Shown: positions 20,788 to 30,720 of the stretch, piece by piece
Numbering within the stretch: the first letter of the stretch is position 1
How the letters are laid out: the number at the start of each line of letters is the position of its first letter
Source: Prorocentrum cordatum
Lineage: Eukaryota; Sar; Dinophyceae; Prorocentrales; Prorocentraceae
NCBI GenBank assembly: GCA_963575745.1
Contig: CAUYUJ010005049.1
Location: 1 to 64,000, forward strand
Length of the DNA: 64,000 nucleotides
Direction of reading: 5' to 3'
Translations under genes and position numbers: made by a program
Notes under the pieces: generated by a model
The model's database searches: none
What the model saw: only the letters and a program-made list of their open reading frames with translations
Told to the model about the DNA's origin: nothing

Positions 20788-20807
20788 CTTGAGCCAGGGG
20801 CTACGGA
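20788..20807 (-). other. Degraded spliced-leader relic (LINE-C 5' end)
   Basis: The minus strand reads CCGTAGCC-CC-TGGCTCAAG. This is the dinoflagellate SL with its central ATTT replaced by CC. It sits between the microsatellite and the leader box, as in LINE-A and LINE-D. Weaker than the other two, but position supports it. Confidence 0.65.
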
Positions 20808-20808
20808 T

Positions 20809-20940
20809 CTCCCCCTCCCCCTCCCCCTCCCCCTCCTCCTCCTCCCTCCCTCCCTCCCTCCCTCCCTCCCTCCCTCCCTCCCTCCCTCCCTCCCTCTCCT
20901 CTTCGTCCTCCTCCTCCTCCTCGCCCGCCCTCCTCCCTCC
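20809..20940. repeat. CCCCCT/CCCT microsatellite at the LINE-C 5' end
   Basis: Polypyrimidine on the plus strand, the same strand sense as the tract at the LINE-C 3' end (14384-14795). The Glu/Arg-rich N-terminal extension of the ORF1 frame is read through it and is not real protein. Confidence 0.9.
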
Positions 20941-21123
20941 GACTTCTGCTGGTGGCGGTGGAAAAGCGGCCCCTCCTCGACGGTTCCCTCTCCGAGGCCT
21001 CCCCGACGCCTCGCCCCCCCCCGGTCGGCCCCCGGAGAGCCCCCCCCTCGAGCGAGCGGGCTCCCGGGCGAGAGGCCCCCTCCCGGGGGGGGGGGGGGGG
21101 AGCTCCCCCGCGCGTTCTTCGGA

Positions 21124-21129
21124 GGTGCT

Positions 21130-21166
<37 letters not shown>
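21124..21166. repeat. (CT)n dinucleotide repeat
   Basis: About 15 to 18 CT units between poly-G-rich sequence and an M5 copy. Confidence 0.95.
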
Positions 21167-21169
21167 GGA

Positions 21170-21330
21170 GGGGCCCCAGGACACACGAGTAGATGCACAC
21201 AACTACCAGGATTCCCAATCTGTTCCTGTATCCTCTGGGCTTTTTCCTTCCCCCCCCCACTTCCCATAGTTTCCCATATCTTCCTGGGGATCGGCGATGA
21301 CCTTGTGTTTGTGTGTGTTTCCCCTCCTGA
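21170..21330. mobile_element. M5 repeat element, copy 2
   Basis: From GGGGCCCCAGGACACACGAG to TTTCCCCTCCTGA, with the CCCATATCTTCCTGGGGATCG box. More diverged than the copies at 9195 and 56203. Confidence 0.72.
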
Positions 21331-21836
21331 TCTCTCTCGGGGGCGCGCGAAGACATGGCTTCTGGCGATCCCTTCGGCGGTGGACAGGCCTCCCTTTCGT
21401 AAGGCTCCCTTTGCAGTCGGACTTGATTGGAGAGGACGCGCGAGAGGACACAAGACCCTTCCGAGGGCCACGTTGCCACAGAAATGCAGGAGGCATGGGT
21501 CGCAAGACACAGGACACGAGGGTACCCTTGATCTGGGAGGGTCGCCCTACTAATCGGGGCCGACTGTATCGTATACCGCGTGCCTCGGGCGGACCTCCGA
21601 GTTTTTACGTGTATGTCCTTATTCTCTCCCCGATATAGCCCGCGCTGCAAGAACAGGAACGCACGTCAAGAAGCGGTCGTCAGCTCCTGCTGGGTCTTGT
21701 GGCGCGAAGCCTTCCTACCTGCATCGCTCTTCTGATTTGTCTTGCTCATGCTTATGCCATTCTTCGTCCCCCTAGCGTATCACTCGTGCCTCGGGCGGCC
21801 GCGGGGCACGAGCTGGGCCCGAAGAAGCTGCCTCTC
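21331..21836. other. Spacer with an M3-like fragment
   Basis: Near 21384-21420 the sequence GGCGGTGGACAGGCCTCCCT resembles the M3 left end at 61448, but no right end was found. CTCGGGCGG occurs twice (near 21587 and 21790). No gene. Confidence 0.45.
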
Positions 21837-22031
21837 TCGGGTCGGGCGAAAGGGGGGGATAGCAAAGGGGGGGTCTGAGACTCAGCTCACGTGGCTGATT
21901 TTCCTGGCGCCTCCCGGCGCCGGAGGCGGCCATGTATCGAGGAATGGGCCCCTCGGTGAGGCCGAAACCAGCTGCGTGCAGCAAATTTCGTAGGCCCCCC
22001 TTTCCCAGTCCCCCCCTTTCGCCTGGCCCGA
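21837..22031. mobile_element. M10 TIR element, copy 1, with 5-bp TSD
   Basis: A 195-bp element with left end TCGGGTCGGGCGAAAGGGGG and inverted right end CCCCCTTTCGCCTGGCCCGA. Flanked by CTCTC at 21832-21836 and 22032-22036, though the right side lies in a CT run. The interior includes TCAGCTCACGT and ATGGGCCCCTCGGTGAGGCC, shared with copy 2 (50455-50657). Confidence 0.85.
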
Positions 22032-22146
22032 CTCTCTCTCCCTCGCAGTCGGCGGGGCGCTGGCTTCCCGATGAGCCGCGGCGCGAGGCCTCGACAGGGG
22101 TCCAGGATGGGGGGCGAAAGAGCTCTCGGGGGGCCGCGCTCCTCGA

Positions 22147-22550
22147 AGGTCCGCTCCTCCCCTCCACTCCCTCCCTCCCCTTCACTCCCTCCCTCCCTCC
22201 CTCCCCTCCACTGAACCCCCTCCCTCCCTCCCTCCCCTCCCCCCTCCACTCCCTCCCTCCCCTCCACTGCCTCCACTCCCTCCCTCCCCTCCACTCCTCC
22301 CTCCCTCCTTCCCTCCCCTCTCCCCACTCCCTCCCCTCCCCTCACCTCCACTCCTCCCTCCCCTCCTCCCCTCCCTCCCCTCACTCCACTCCTTCCCTCC
22401 CTCCTCCCTCCCTCCACTCCCTCCTCCCTCCCTCCCTCCTCCCTCCCTCCCTCCCCTCCCCTCCCTTCCTCCCGTCACTCCCTCCCTCCCCCCCTCCACT
22501 CCCTCCACTCCCTCCACCCCACACCCCCCCCCGCTCCCTCCTCTCTCCCC
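22147..22550. repeat. CCCT/CCTCCACT polypyrimidine array
   Basis: About 400 bp of CTCCCTCC units with ACT interruptions. Confidence 0.93.
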
Positions 22551-22985
22551 GCCTGGAGCTCCACCCCTCCGCTCCTGCGGGCGAATCCAGCCACGGCGAC
22601 GCGAGGCCCACCCAGAAGACCGGAGGAGGGCGAAGAGCTGCAGTGAGGGCCGCCGCCCTCGAAGTTCGGCCCTCCCCCCCTCCTCTCCCTCCGCTCCCCC
22701 CCCTGGAGGTGCGCCTGTAGCCCAAGCATGCGAATCCTTTCCCTGCAGGTGAGGGTCCGACTGCACCAGAGAAGCTTGTAGATCGGTGGATGGCTTGGCA
22801 TGGGATCGATGAAGAAATCGATAAAGAGATCGACTGGAAACCCGGGAACCCAACGGAATCGGCCCGGAACCAATATCAACAAGAACCCAAGAACCCGGCA
22901 CCGGGAACCCCAGAACCCCGCCGGCCACCATCATCGGCGGGACACGTTCGCCAAATTTTTCACTTTCCGCGAGGACCCCCTCCCA
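22551..22985. other. Spacer, no gene recognised
   Basis: Contains repeated GGAACCC and AACCC motifs near 22840-22925 and a GATCGATGAAGAAATCGATA-like patch near 22803-22830. No domain in any frame. Confidence 0.5.
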
Positions 22986-23100
22986 GACCCCCGACGACAT
23001 GATTTTTTCATGACGTCGACCCCCAGAGATCTCGACCCACTCTGCGGCACTGGTGTTTCATCCTGCATCGTTTTTGTGGACGGCCCCGAGGCCCGACAAG
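22986..23100 (+). repeat. M11 dispersed repeat, copy 1
   Basis: Starts with a hairpin-like ACCCCCGACGACATGA, T-run, TCATGACGTCGACC segment, then CCCCAGAGATCTCGACCC, TTTCATCCTG and CCCGAGGCCC. The same order appears at 54584-54700 and 55884-55970, and inverted at 55066-55174. Confidence 0.78.
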
Positions 23101-23189
23101 GACCCCTCGGAGGCCGAAAATTACGAAAAAACGCCCGTCGTGACTCTGTTCACTACCCGAGGGGGTCTGGGTTCAGTGCAAGCGCTGAT

Positions 23190-23321
23190 CTCGCCATCGC
23201 TCGGACGTCCATTCCCTCTGCTTTTTGCCGGTTCCGTGCGTGGCTTTTCCGCCAAAGGATCCAGGACGCTCCTCGATGGCCCTCGCCGAAGGAAACATGC
23301 ACACGTCCGAGCGATGCCAAG
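23190..23321. mobile_element. M4 TIR element, copy 1, with 4-bp TSD
   Basis: A 132-bp element. The left end is CTCGCCATCGCTCGGACGT; the right end ACGTCCGAGCGATGCCAAG is its inverse with two mismatches. TGAT flanks both sides (23186-23189 and 23322-23325). The interior CTCGATGGCCCTCGCCGAAG is nearly the same in all copies. Confidence 0.9.
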
Positions 23322-23334
23322 TGATTGGGGACAG

Positions 23335-23530
23335 CTCTGCTCGCGCGCTCGCGCGCACGCGGGCGCGCGCAGGGGCCGCCCCCCGGGCGCCTCGGCGCAG
23401 AGAGCCCCGCGCGAGAGGGGCGCGAGCCGCCCCCCCGCCGCAGGCGGCGCTACCCCTGCGGCGTCCGCCACCCCTGCGGCGGCACCGCCGCCGCCATGCC
23501 GGCGACGGCGACGCCGTCGACGCCGGCGGC
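23335..23530. other. Very GC-rich spacer (GCGC-rich)
   Basis: CGCGCG and GGGCGC motifs dominate. Frames are Arg/Ala-rich artefacts. Confidence 0.5.
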
Positions 23531-23534
23531 GACG

Positions 23535-23832
23535 ATGTCCTCCTCCCCCTCCTCCTCCTCCTCCTCCTCCTCCTCCTCCTCCTCCTCCTCCTCCTCCTCC
23601 TCCTCCTCCTCCTCCTCCTCCTCCATCCTCCTCCTCCTCCTCCTCCTCCTCCTCCTCCTCCTCCTCCTCCTGCCTCCTCCTCCTCCTCCTCCTTCTTCCT
23701 CCTCCTCCTCCTCCTCGTCCTACCCTTCTCCCCCATCCTCCGCCTCCTTCTCCTCCTCCGCCTCCTCCTCCTCCTCCTCCTTCTTCTCCTCCTCCCCGCC
23801 TTTCCCTCCTCCTCCTCCTCCTCCTCCTCCCC
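23535..23832. repeat. (CTC)n microsatellite
   Basis: Long near-pure CTC array. Poly-Ser, poly-Leu, poly-Pro and poly-Glu frames arise from it. Confidence 0.96.
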
Positions 23833-23837
23833 GCCCC

Positions 23838-23965
23838 TGGATGGCGACGACGCAAACGGCGACGACGTCGTCGACGGTGACGCCGCCACCAACGACGACG
23901 ACGTCGCCGACGGCGGTGGCGACGGCGGCGACGACGGCGATGCGGACGGCGACGCCGTCGCCAAG
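23838..23965. repeat. GACGGCGACG-rich repeat
   Basis: Irregular GAC/GCC trinucleotide array with palindromic GACGTCGTC motifs. Confidence 0.8.
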
Positions 23966-24042
23966 CCTTCCAGCCTCGGGGTGCTCTCCTGCAGCTGCAG
24001 AATCGAAATCGGACCTCTAGAAATTGGAAATCTCAGAGGATC

Positions 24043-24140
24043 GGCGGGTCTGGAAAATGCCTCGGGCGCCGCGGCCTTCTCAGCGTTCTGGATCGCTCTG
24101 AGAACGTTCCGGAACGCTCCCGAACATACTCATCTCGATT
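24043..24140. repeat. M13 dispersed repeat, copy 2
   Basis: Shares CTCGGGCGCCGCGGCCTTCT and a string of GAACG/CGTTC palindromic motifs with 13465-13600. Confidence 0.6.
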
Positions 24141-24664
24141 CTAGGCCGTCTGGCCTCCCCCGTGGGAACCAAAACGGTACCGATACTGCTACTCTCCAGA
24201 CCTCTGAAAGGTTGCACTCTGACCAGAATCTGGAGGCGAATCCGGCGGTGGCGACGAGGGCCTCCCGGGAGGCCCAGAAGAGGGAAAACGGGCGAAGGTG
24301 TGGGTATCTGTTCCACCTCTGACCCCGTTCGCTGACCTCCTCGTCTGCTCACTGGACGTCTCCCGGCCTCGGAGTGCTCTCCCGCACCTGCGCTGGGCGT
24401 CGCTTCATGGAGGGGGGCGAGAAATGCGGGGGGGGGGACCGGGGCACCTCTCGGGCCCCCAAGGCCCCCTTTGGGGCCCCCGAGGGCCCCCGCTGGGCGC
24501 CCCGCGGGGTCCCGGTTCTGCAGCCCCCGCTGCCCCCCCCCCCCCCCATGTCTCGCCCCGAGGGCGACCCAGGAAGGCCAGTGCCAGCATGCAGGACCAG
24601 CAAGTGCACTTGCATACTTTGTTATCCTGCCGCCGATTGGGCCCTCCAACGCGCTCAACCTGAC

Positions 24665-24895
24665 ACTCTTCCTCTCCTCCTCCTCCTCCTCCTCCTCCTC
24701 CTCCTCCTCCTCCTCCTCCCCCTCCCCCTCCCCCTCCTCCTCCTCTCTCTCCTCTCCTCCTCCTCCTCCTCCTCTCCTCCACTCCTCCTCCTCGTCCTCC
24801 TCCTCCTCCTCCTCCTCCTCCTCCTCCTCCTCCACCTCACCCTCCGCCTCGTCCTCCTCCTCCTCCTCCTCCTCCTCCTCTTCCCCCCCTCTCCC
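24665..24895. repeat. (CTC)n microsatellite, interrupted
   Basis: CTC array with CCCCT and CTCGTC interruptions. Confidence 0.95.
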
Positions 24896-25655
24896 TCGTC
24901 CTCATCCTGACCCGCCCCCAACACGCGAGGCCCAAAGGCGGTGCAGGCGCACCCGGCCGGGACAGACCCGAACGCGCCGCCCGGCCCCGCGAAGGAGGCC
25001 TACGCGGGGCCGCCGACGGGGTCCCCGAGGGCGGGCGCGAGCGCGAGCAGCGGCGGAGCTCCACGCGGCCCCTCGAGACGGGAGCCCAGCTCGGAGGAGC
25101 GTGCCGCCCGCCCGGCCGCGCGCCCAGTGGCGGCCAGCTGGGCCGGCCCAGCAGTGGCCGAGGACAGCAGCGCGAGAGGACCACAGCCACTGGCCCCGGG
25201 GAGCGCCTCGCAGGTGCGGTGGAAGCGGGCAAGCCGGCCAAGACGTGTGAGGAGCAGCTGTGCTGACACTTCCATGGCAACTACTCCACGGCAGTGCCGC
25301 CCCCTGTCACGCGACGCGCCACACGGCGCCTTGCCGAGGGCACTCCCGGGGGTGTGCCGGGTCATCCGGAGCGGCGGCGTGAGGCGCGCGCTGTGACAGC
25401 AGGGCCTTTAAGCCAGGCCTCCTCGCGCCGTGCAAACGTCGCTACAAGATTGGCCCCCCTCCCCAGAGGAGGGGTCAACGGGCGGGGAGCGAGGGGGCGA
25501 AGTGAGGGGGGAAGGCCTTCTCAGAAGCCCTCCAGCCTCCTGAGGAGTTGCCGGTGTCTCCGGGGGAAGGCTTAGACAACTTCTCACCAGACCTGGGGAC
25601 TTCCAAGCCTTCTGAGAACGACTTCTCCTTCTCACTTCCTCTTGGTCTTGCCGCC
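24896..25655. other. GC-rich stretch, no gene recognised
   Basis: All six frames have long open stretches because of high GC, but none shows a domain or consistent composition. Ends with AGCCTTCT/GAAGGC repeats near 25510-25620. Confidence 0.5.
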
Positions 25656-25656
25656 G

Positions 25657-25750
25657 AGTCAAAAAAGTTTGGGGCAGCGGCGGCAGCGGCGGCGGCGGCG
25701 CGATGGCGACGCCGCCGTCGACGGTGGCGCCGCGCCGCCAAAGACAATGT
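25657..25750. repeat. (GGC/GCC)n repeat
   Basis: GGCGGCAGCGGCGGCG then GCCGCCGTCGACGG. Also palindromic around GCCGTCGACGGTGGC. Confidence 0.8.
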
Positions 25751-25819
25751 CGACGACGGCAGCAACGGATCAAGTAGATCGGGTTCGGGAAGGACCAGAG
25801 AATGACGACACACATCAAA

Positions 25820-26960
25820 ACAACCCCGCTTCTGGAAGCAGGAAGGCGACAGGAACATATTGGGATCTGGGGATCCGAGAGAGCGTGATCCACCGCCGCT
25901 TTACTGTGGAAAATTGCCGCACTTTTCCTTCAGGAAACCGGGGGTCCCCCCCCCCCCGCCGAAAATCCCCCCCCCGCTGGAACCCTCCCCCCCCCCTCCT
26001 CCCCGGCAAAACCCCCCTCCCCCCCCCCCCCCCCCTCCCCCTCGAAAACCGGGGGGGTCACTACCGGTCCGACCCCCCCCCCCCTTCGAAAACCAGAGGG
26101 GGGATCACTACCGGTTCGATACCCTCCCCACCCCCCCCCACTCACCGCCAGCAAACGACTCCCGGTCCCTACCACCGTCTGCACCACATCCCCCACTGTT
26201 GTTCCCAGCACCACTGTCCTCACCACCACTGTCCCCACTGGCTCCACCACCGTCCCTACTCTCCCCACCAGTGCCCCCCACCACTGTCGCACTGTCCCCA
26301 CTGTCCCCACCACTGTTCCCACCAGGGTTCCACTCTCCCCACTTTCTCCACGGCCCCAACCACTGCCCGACTATCCCCACTGTCCCCACTGTCCCACTGA
26401 CTCCTCCGCTGTCCCACTAAGCTGTCCCACTGTTCCCACCACTGTCCCCACTGTCCGCACCACTGTCCCCACTGTACCTCTGTCCCATTGTCCCACCGCC
26501 GTCCTCGCCACCGCCTTCACCACTGTCCCCACCACTGTACCCTCCACTGTCCCACTGTTTCCACCTCATTCCCACTGTCCCCACACCACTGTCCCCACCA
26601 CCACCGTCCCCACCACTGTCCACTGTCCCTACTGTTCCCACATTGTCCTCACCACTGTCCCCACCACTACCGTCCCCACCACTGTCCCACTGTCCCCACC
26701 ACTGTCCCGCTGTCCCCTCACCACTGTCCCCATCACCACCGTCCCCACCACTGTCCGCACCCCCCCCTCGGTTTTCGAGGGGGGGGGGGTTCGAACCGGT
26801 AGTGACCCCTCCCGGTTTTCGAGGGGGAGGGGGGGGGGGGGTTCGAACCGGTAGTGACCCCCCCCCCTTTTCATGATGAAGGGGGACCCCCCCCGGTTTT
26901 CCGCCAGCAGCGGTAGAACACGCTCTTTCGGGGATCCAGAACTCCACACTTTCAACGACC
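25820..26960. mobile_element. Foldback structure with a CCACTGTCC minisatellite core
   Basis: The left arm (about 25820-26140) includes GGATCTGGGGATCCGAGAG, poly-C runs, CGAAAACCGGGGGGGTCA and TCACTACCGGTTCGA. The right arm (about 26765-26960) carries the inverse: TCGAACCGGTAGTGACCCC twice, poly-C, GGTTTTCCG and CTTTCGGGGATCC. The core (26150-26765) is about 9-bp CCACTGTCC/CCCACTGTC repeats. No protein coded. Arm limits are approximate because of the homopolymers. Confidence 0.7.
26150..26765. repeat. CCACTGTCCC minisatellite
   Basis: Dozens of copies of a 9- to 12-bp unit built from CACTGTCCC and CACC. Confidence 0.92.
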
Positions 26961-26981
26961 GGCGCCTAATCGTGCTAAACC

Positions 26982-26984
<3 letters not shown>

Positions 26985-27012
<28 letters not shown>

Positions 27013-27240
27013 TCCGAGGCGCCAGCCCAGTCCAGCACGGGCGAGTCCTGCACGTACCCGCCCGCCGCGCGAGCGAGGTCCTGCGCGGCGAAGCGAGAGG
27101 AGGAGGAGGAGGAGGAGGAGGAGGAGGAGGAGGAGGAGGAGGAGGAGGAGGAGGAGGAGGAGGAGGAGGGGGAGGCGGAGGAGGAGGAGGAGGCGGAGGA
27201 GGAGGAGGAGGAGGAGGAGGCGGAGGAGGAGGAGGGGGAG
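26985..27240. repeat. (CCG)n then (GGA)n microsatellites
   Basis: A CCG run at 26988-27012 and a long GGA array at 27096-27240 with GGCGGA interruptions. Confidence 0.93.
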
Positions 27241-27289
27241 GCCGCTCAGGGGAGCGGCGGGAGCGTCGTCTCCACAGGGCAGGGCGGGG

Positions 27290-27705
27290 CGCCGAGATCT
27301 GTGCACCTTCCCCTGCTCCCCGGCGCCAGGCCCATCCTGCTCCCGGCGGCGGTGGGCCCGCCGCGCCCTCCCGGCACGGCCGGGGGGGGGGGGCGCTGAC
27401 GCAGCTCCTGGGTCGGGGACATTCTGACCCGGGTCAATCCAGACCCGGGTCAGTCAAGCCTTGCAGAATCCTACAAGATCCTGCAAGATCCTGCACCCAA
27501 ACCCGGGTCAATGCGAGGGGTCCTGCAAGATCCTGCAGGATCCTCCACCCAAACCCGGGTCAATGCGACCCTGGCCCTGCAGGATCCTGCAAGATCTGGC
27601 GCCCTGGCTGACCCCCGTTTGTATTGACCCCCGTCTCAAGGCTCCCGACTGGGTTCAGGATGGGCCTGGCCGGGGAGCAGCGGATGTGTGTAGGTCTCGG
27701 CGCCC
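27290..27705. mobile_element. Palindrome H3, split by an M8 insertion
   Basis: The left-arm fragment CGAGATCTGTGCACC then CCAGGCCCATCCTG (27292-27338) and the right-arm fragment GGATGGGCCTGGCC then GGAGCAGCGGATGTG (27657-27703) match the two arms of H2 (52303-52459). An M8 element with exact 5-bp duplications sits in the right arm. Confidence 0.72.
27413..27648. mobile_element. M8 TIR element, copy 1, with exact 5-bp TSD
   Basis: A 236-bp element from TCGGGGACATTCTGACCCGG to GTCTCAAGGCTCCCGA. Flanked by CTGGG at 27408-27412 and 27649-27653. The interior has GACCCGGGTC palindromes and ATCCTGCAGGATCCTG-type repeats. Other copies at 51629, 52092 and 53608. Confidence 0.9.
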
Positions 27706-27867
27706 TGCCCGGCACTACTGGAGACCGAGCGGTTCCAAGCAACAGGTCGACATTAGAACCTCGAACCTCGAATCTGGAATCTAGAACCTCGCCCCCGCCC
27801 TCCCCTCCTCCTCGCCAAAGAACAAGCACCCGCATGAGCGCTTGTCGCGCGTAAGAAAAGTACCGCC

Positions 27868-27870
27868 CTC

Positions 27871-27931
<61 letters not shown>

Positions 27932-28157
27932 CTGGTGATAACGATTATGGTGATTATGATGACGATGACGGTGAGGAGGAGGATAAGTATGGTGGTGCTG
28001 ATGATGATGCTGGAGATGGTCATGGTGATGTGATGATGGTGATGATGGTGACGATGATGATGCTGCTGCTGATGATGATGATGCGGATGATGGTGAATAT
28101 GATGATGACGATGGTGGTAGTCACGATGATGATGCTGATGATGCTTATGATGATGAT

Positions 28158-28188
<31 letters not shown>

Positions 28189-28456
28189 ATGATGCAGATG
28201 ACGATGATGATGGTGGTGATGATGATGGAAGATGATGGATGGTGATGGTACTGATGGTGCTATTGATAATGATGATGATGACGACGATGATGACGATGAT
28301 GGTGATGATGATGATGATGATGATGATGAGTACGATGATGATGCTGATACTGATGCTGATACCTCTGCTGATACTGCTGATGATGATGGCGATGTTGATT
28401 GTGGTGATGATGCTGATGATGATGACGATGCTGATGCAGATGCTGATGATGATGAT

Positions 28457-28541
<85 letters not shown>

Positions 28542-28560
28542 CTGCTGACGAAAATGACTA
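27868..28560. repeat. (GAT)n microsatellite, about 690 bp
   Basis: GAT array with GGT, GCT and GAC interruptions. It yields Asp-rich, Met-rich and His-rich frames, all artefacts. Confidence 0.96.
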
Positions 28561-28799
28561 TGATATGACCATGATGGTTCCTCTCGCAACGCTGGGCAAG
28601 CCGGAAGCTGTGGCCCGCAAAGGAGTTTGAGGAATCCCTGTCTGGCCTCAACCGCTGAGCGCTCTCGAACCACATGACGCGCCTAAGGAGGGCACCACCC
28701 TCCGCCCTGTCCTGCAAGCGCGCCCACGCGTCCCAGAGCGCCTCCGCGGCCCACGACGCGGCGTCCGCGCCGCCCCGCGCCGCGCCGGTGCTGCCGGCA
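28561..28799. other. Spacer between arrays, no gene recognised
   Basis: Contains ordinary-complexity sequence (28561-28680) then GC-rich sequence. No domain found. Confidence 0.45.
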
Positions 28800-29060
28800 G
28801 CAGCCTGCCGGCCGTCGTCGTCGGTCGTCGTCGGTCGTCGGTGGCCGCGGTCGGTCGTCGTCGGTCGTCGCCGTCGTCGAAGGGTCGTCGCCCGTCGCCC
28901 GTCGTCGAGGGGCCGTCGTCGATCGTCGGTCGTCGGTCGTCGTCGGCCGTCGGTGTCGCCGTCGGTCGTCGGTCGACCGTCGCCTCCGTCGGGCGTCGCC
29001 GTCGTCCTCGCTCGCCGTCGCCAGAGGACGCCGTCGGCCGGCGCCCGCCGCCCGCTCTCC
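28800..29060. repeat. CGTCGT/GTCGTCGG repeat
   Basis: Irregular CGTCGTCGGTC units. The GC-rich, low-complexity stretch continues to about 29450 (CGCGCG-rich). Confidence 0.88.
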
Positions 29061-29522
29061 GCCGCCGCCCCCGCCGCCGCGCGGCGCCGACGACGGTGGC
29101 GGCGCCGCTGTCGCCGACGAGGCCCCCCTGGCGGCGACGGGGGCGGCGCCAGCGGCGCTCGGCAGGCGCGCGCTCGGCGGGCGCGCGCGGGCGGGCGGGC
29201 GGCTCGCCTGGGGCGCGCGCGGCCCGGGCGCTCGGCGCGCTGCTGCTGGAGCATGCGGTCCTCGCCCGCGCGCGCGAGGGGGCGCGCGCGCGCGGCGCGG
29301 CGCGGGCGCGCCGCGCGGGCTGCAGCGCCGCGCGCGCACGGCACGGCGCGCCGCGGCGTGGCGAGGGGGCGGTGGCGCCCGCAGCGCGGGGCGGGCCCAG
29401 TGCGGGCGGCGGAGCGGGAGGGTCGGCCGGGGAGTTTGCGGGAGAGTCGGGCTGCGGGGGCTCGGGTTTGGTGGGCTCGTGTGCCACCGCCCCCACCACA
29501 AGCAGGTGTGGGGGGGTCCGCC

Positions 29523-29635
29523 TCCTTTTCCTCCTCCTCCTCCTCCTCCTGGTCCTCCTCCTGGTCCTCCTCCTCCTCCTCCTCCTCCTCCTCCTCCTCC
29601 TCCTCCTCCTCCTCCTCATGGTCCTCCACCTTCCT
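29523..29635. repeat. (CTC)n microsatellite
   Basis: CTC array with CTGGTC interruptions. Confidence 0.95.
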
Positions 29636-30720
29636 CCCCCCTCCAACTTATGGTGGTGGTATCGCCGAATGGCCAAACGATCGATGCGCCAATATGCGCA
29701 AACCATTTGTCACCAGCTCGTGCCAACTAAGGAGCACGAATAATAGAGTGGAGGCGCCACGCGCGCAGATATTCCGACGCCAACGTATCATGTCTCGCAG
29801 ATGCTTGTGAAAGAAAGCCATCAACTACATGTTGCGCGACCTGCTTGATACGAGCGGCATTGGAATAGTAAATTCGCATCGTTGTGCTGGGACACCTGTC
29901 TTGCATGGTGGGTTTGTCATGATTGTGTTTCGCGGCACGTTTTCACACACATCGGTTACAACACATGCTAACGAATGTCACGTGCACGATGCATACGCGT
30001 TCTACACGAACTCTTGGTTGCGCGGCCAAAGATTATTCACACATGATGAAGGAGTGTGAACGCTGACGTTAGAACCTTTGCAAGTCAGGCATGCGTGCGC
30101 AACAAGCGTCGGGCCCGTGGAATACATTGCCTGTTCAAATCACGACCCGGCTTTGATTCGCAACCACCAGCCCACTCGGCATTGTGTTGTACGTGAGCGT
30201 CCCAACTTTCCGTCCACATGCCAAACGTACATTGGCTGACTCGAGATGTATGGGGAAATCTCAGATACAACGCCAATCAATGGGTGACCCTTCAAAGCGT
30301 CGTTGGTTCGATGTGCTGGTACGGGCCATGCGGCAAGCGACCGTCGAGAACGATCAAATCCTAATCCAAGCATGCTCCCCCGAAGCGTTGTTGGACTCCT
30401 TGATGGGTAATCGGGCACTGTCCAGTCTGCGTCTGGACAACGTCCAATTAACGTACACTTATCGCGAACCATCAATTCCCGAGTCGCGTGTCCTTTTTTC
30501 AGTGACGGACGTTTAAGCGCAAGTATTCCGCTAGTGACATCGTTGCGCGCATCTCTTTCGAGAAAATCACGATACCAAGATGTCTCATTGGAATCCGCTC
30601 GCGCCGCTGAATAAATTCCGCTGTGGTTGGTATACCCATGGCAAACCGGATATATTGATTATGGTTGTCCCTGCATCTTGGTTTCCCCGAAGCAAAGCAA
30701 AACCAATACCGTTCATGCCT
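29636..30720. other. Low-repeat, lower-GC island; possible endonuclease scrap
   Basis: The longest stretch here without obvious repeats, and distinctly lower in GC. Around 30135-30235 the plus strand reads SNHDPALIRNHQPTRHCVV, which could be the SDH end of a LINE endonuclease, and frames at 29829-30059 and 30184-30516 are open. None gives a convincing domain. A decayed LINE fragment is my best guess. Confidence 0.3.

Larger units (their letters stand above)
14800..20807 (-). mobile_element. LINE-C, nearly complete non-LTR retrotransposon
   Basis: On the minus strand: SL-like relic (20788-20807), a 5' leader with a CTGCGCCACCTCGAG box (20743-20757, plus-strand sense) shared with LINE-D, intact ORF1 (20669-19530), ORF2 (19525-14863) with endonuclease, RT and RNase H, then a short 3' tail. 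Microsatellites of the same purine-rich sense-strand type bound both ends. ORF2 needs about four frame corrections, fewer than LINE-A, so it is younger. Confidence 0.85.

Noticed and set aside
19530-21650. A 706-codon version of LINE-C ORF1
   Set aside because: The upstream 327 codons cross the SL relic, CCCT and CT arrays and an M5 element. The ATG at 20669 is the credible start.
28145-29629. A 494-codon minus-strand frame and similar very long frames across CTC, GAT and GTC arrays
   Set aside because: They consist of poly-Ser, poly-Glu, poly-Asp, poly-Ile or poly-Pro read from microsatellites, are open in several frames at once, and have no domains.
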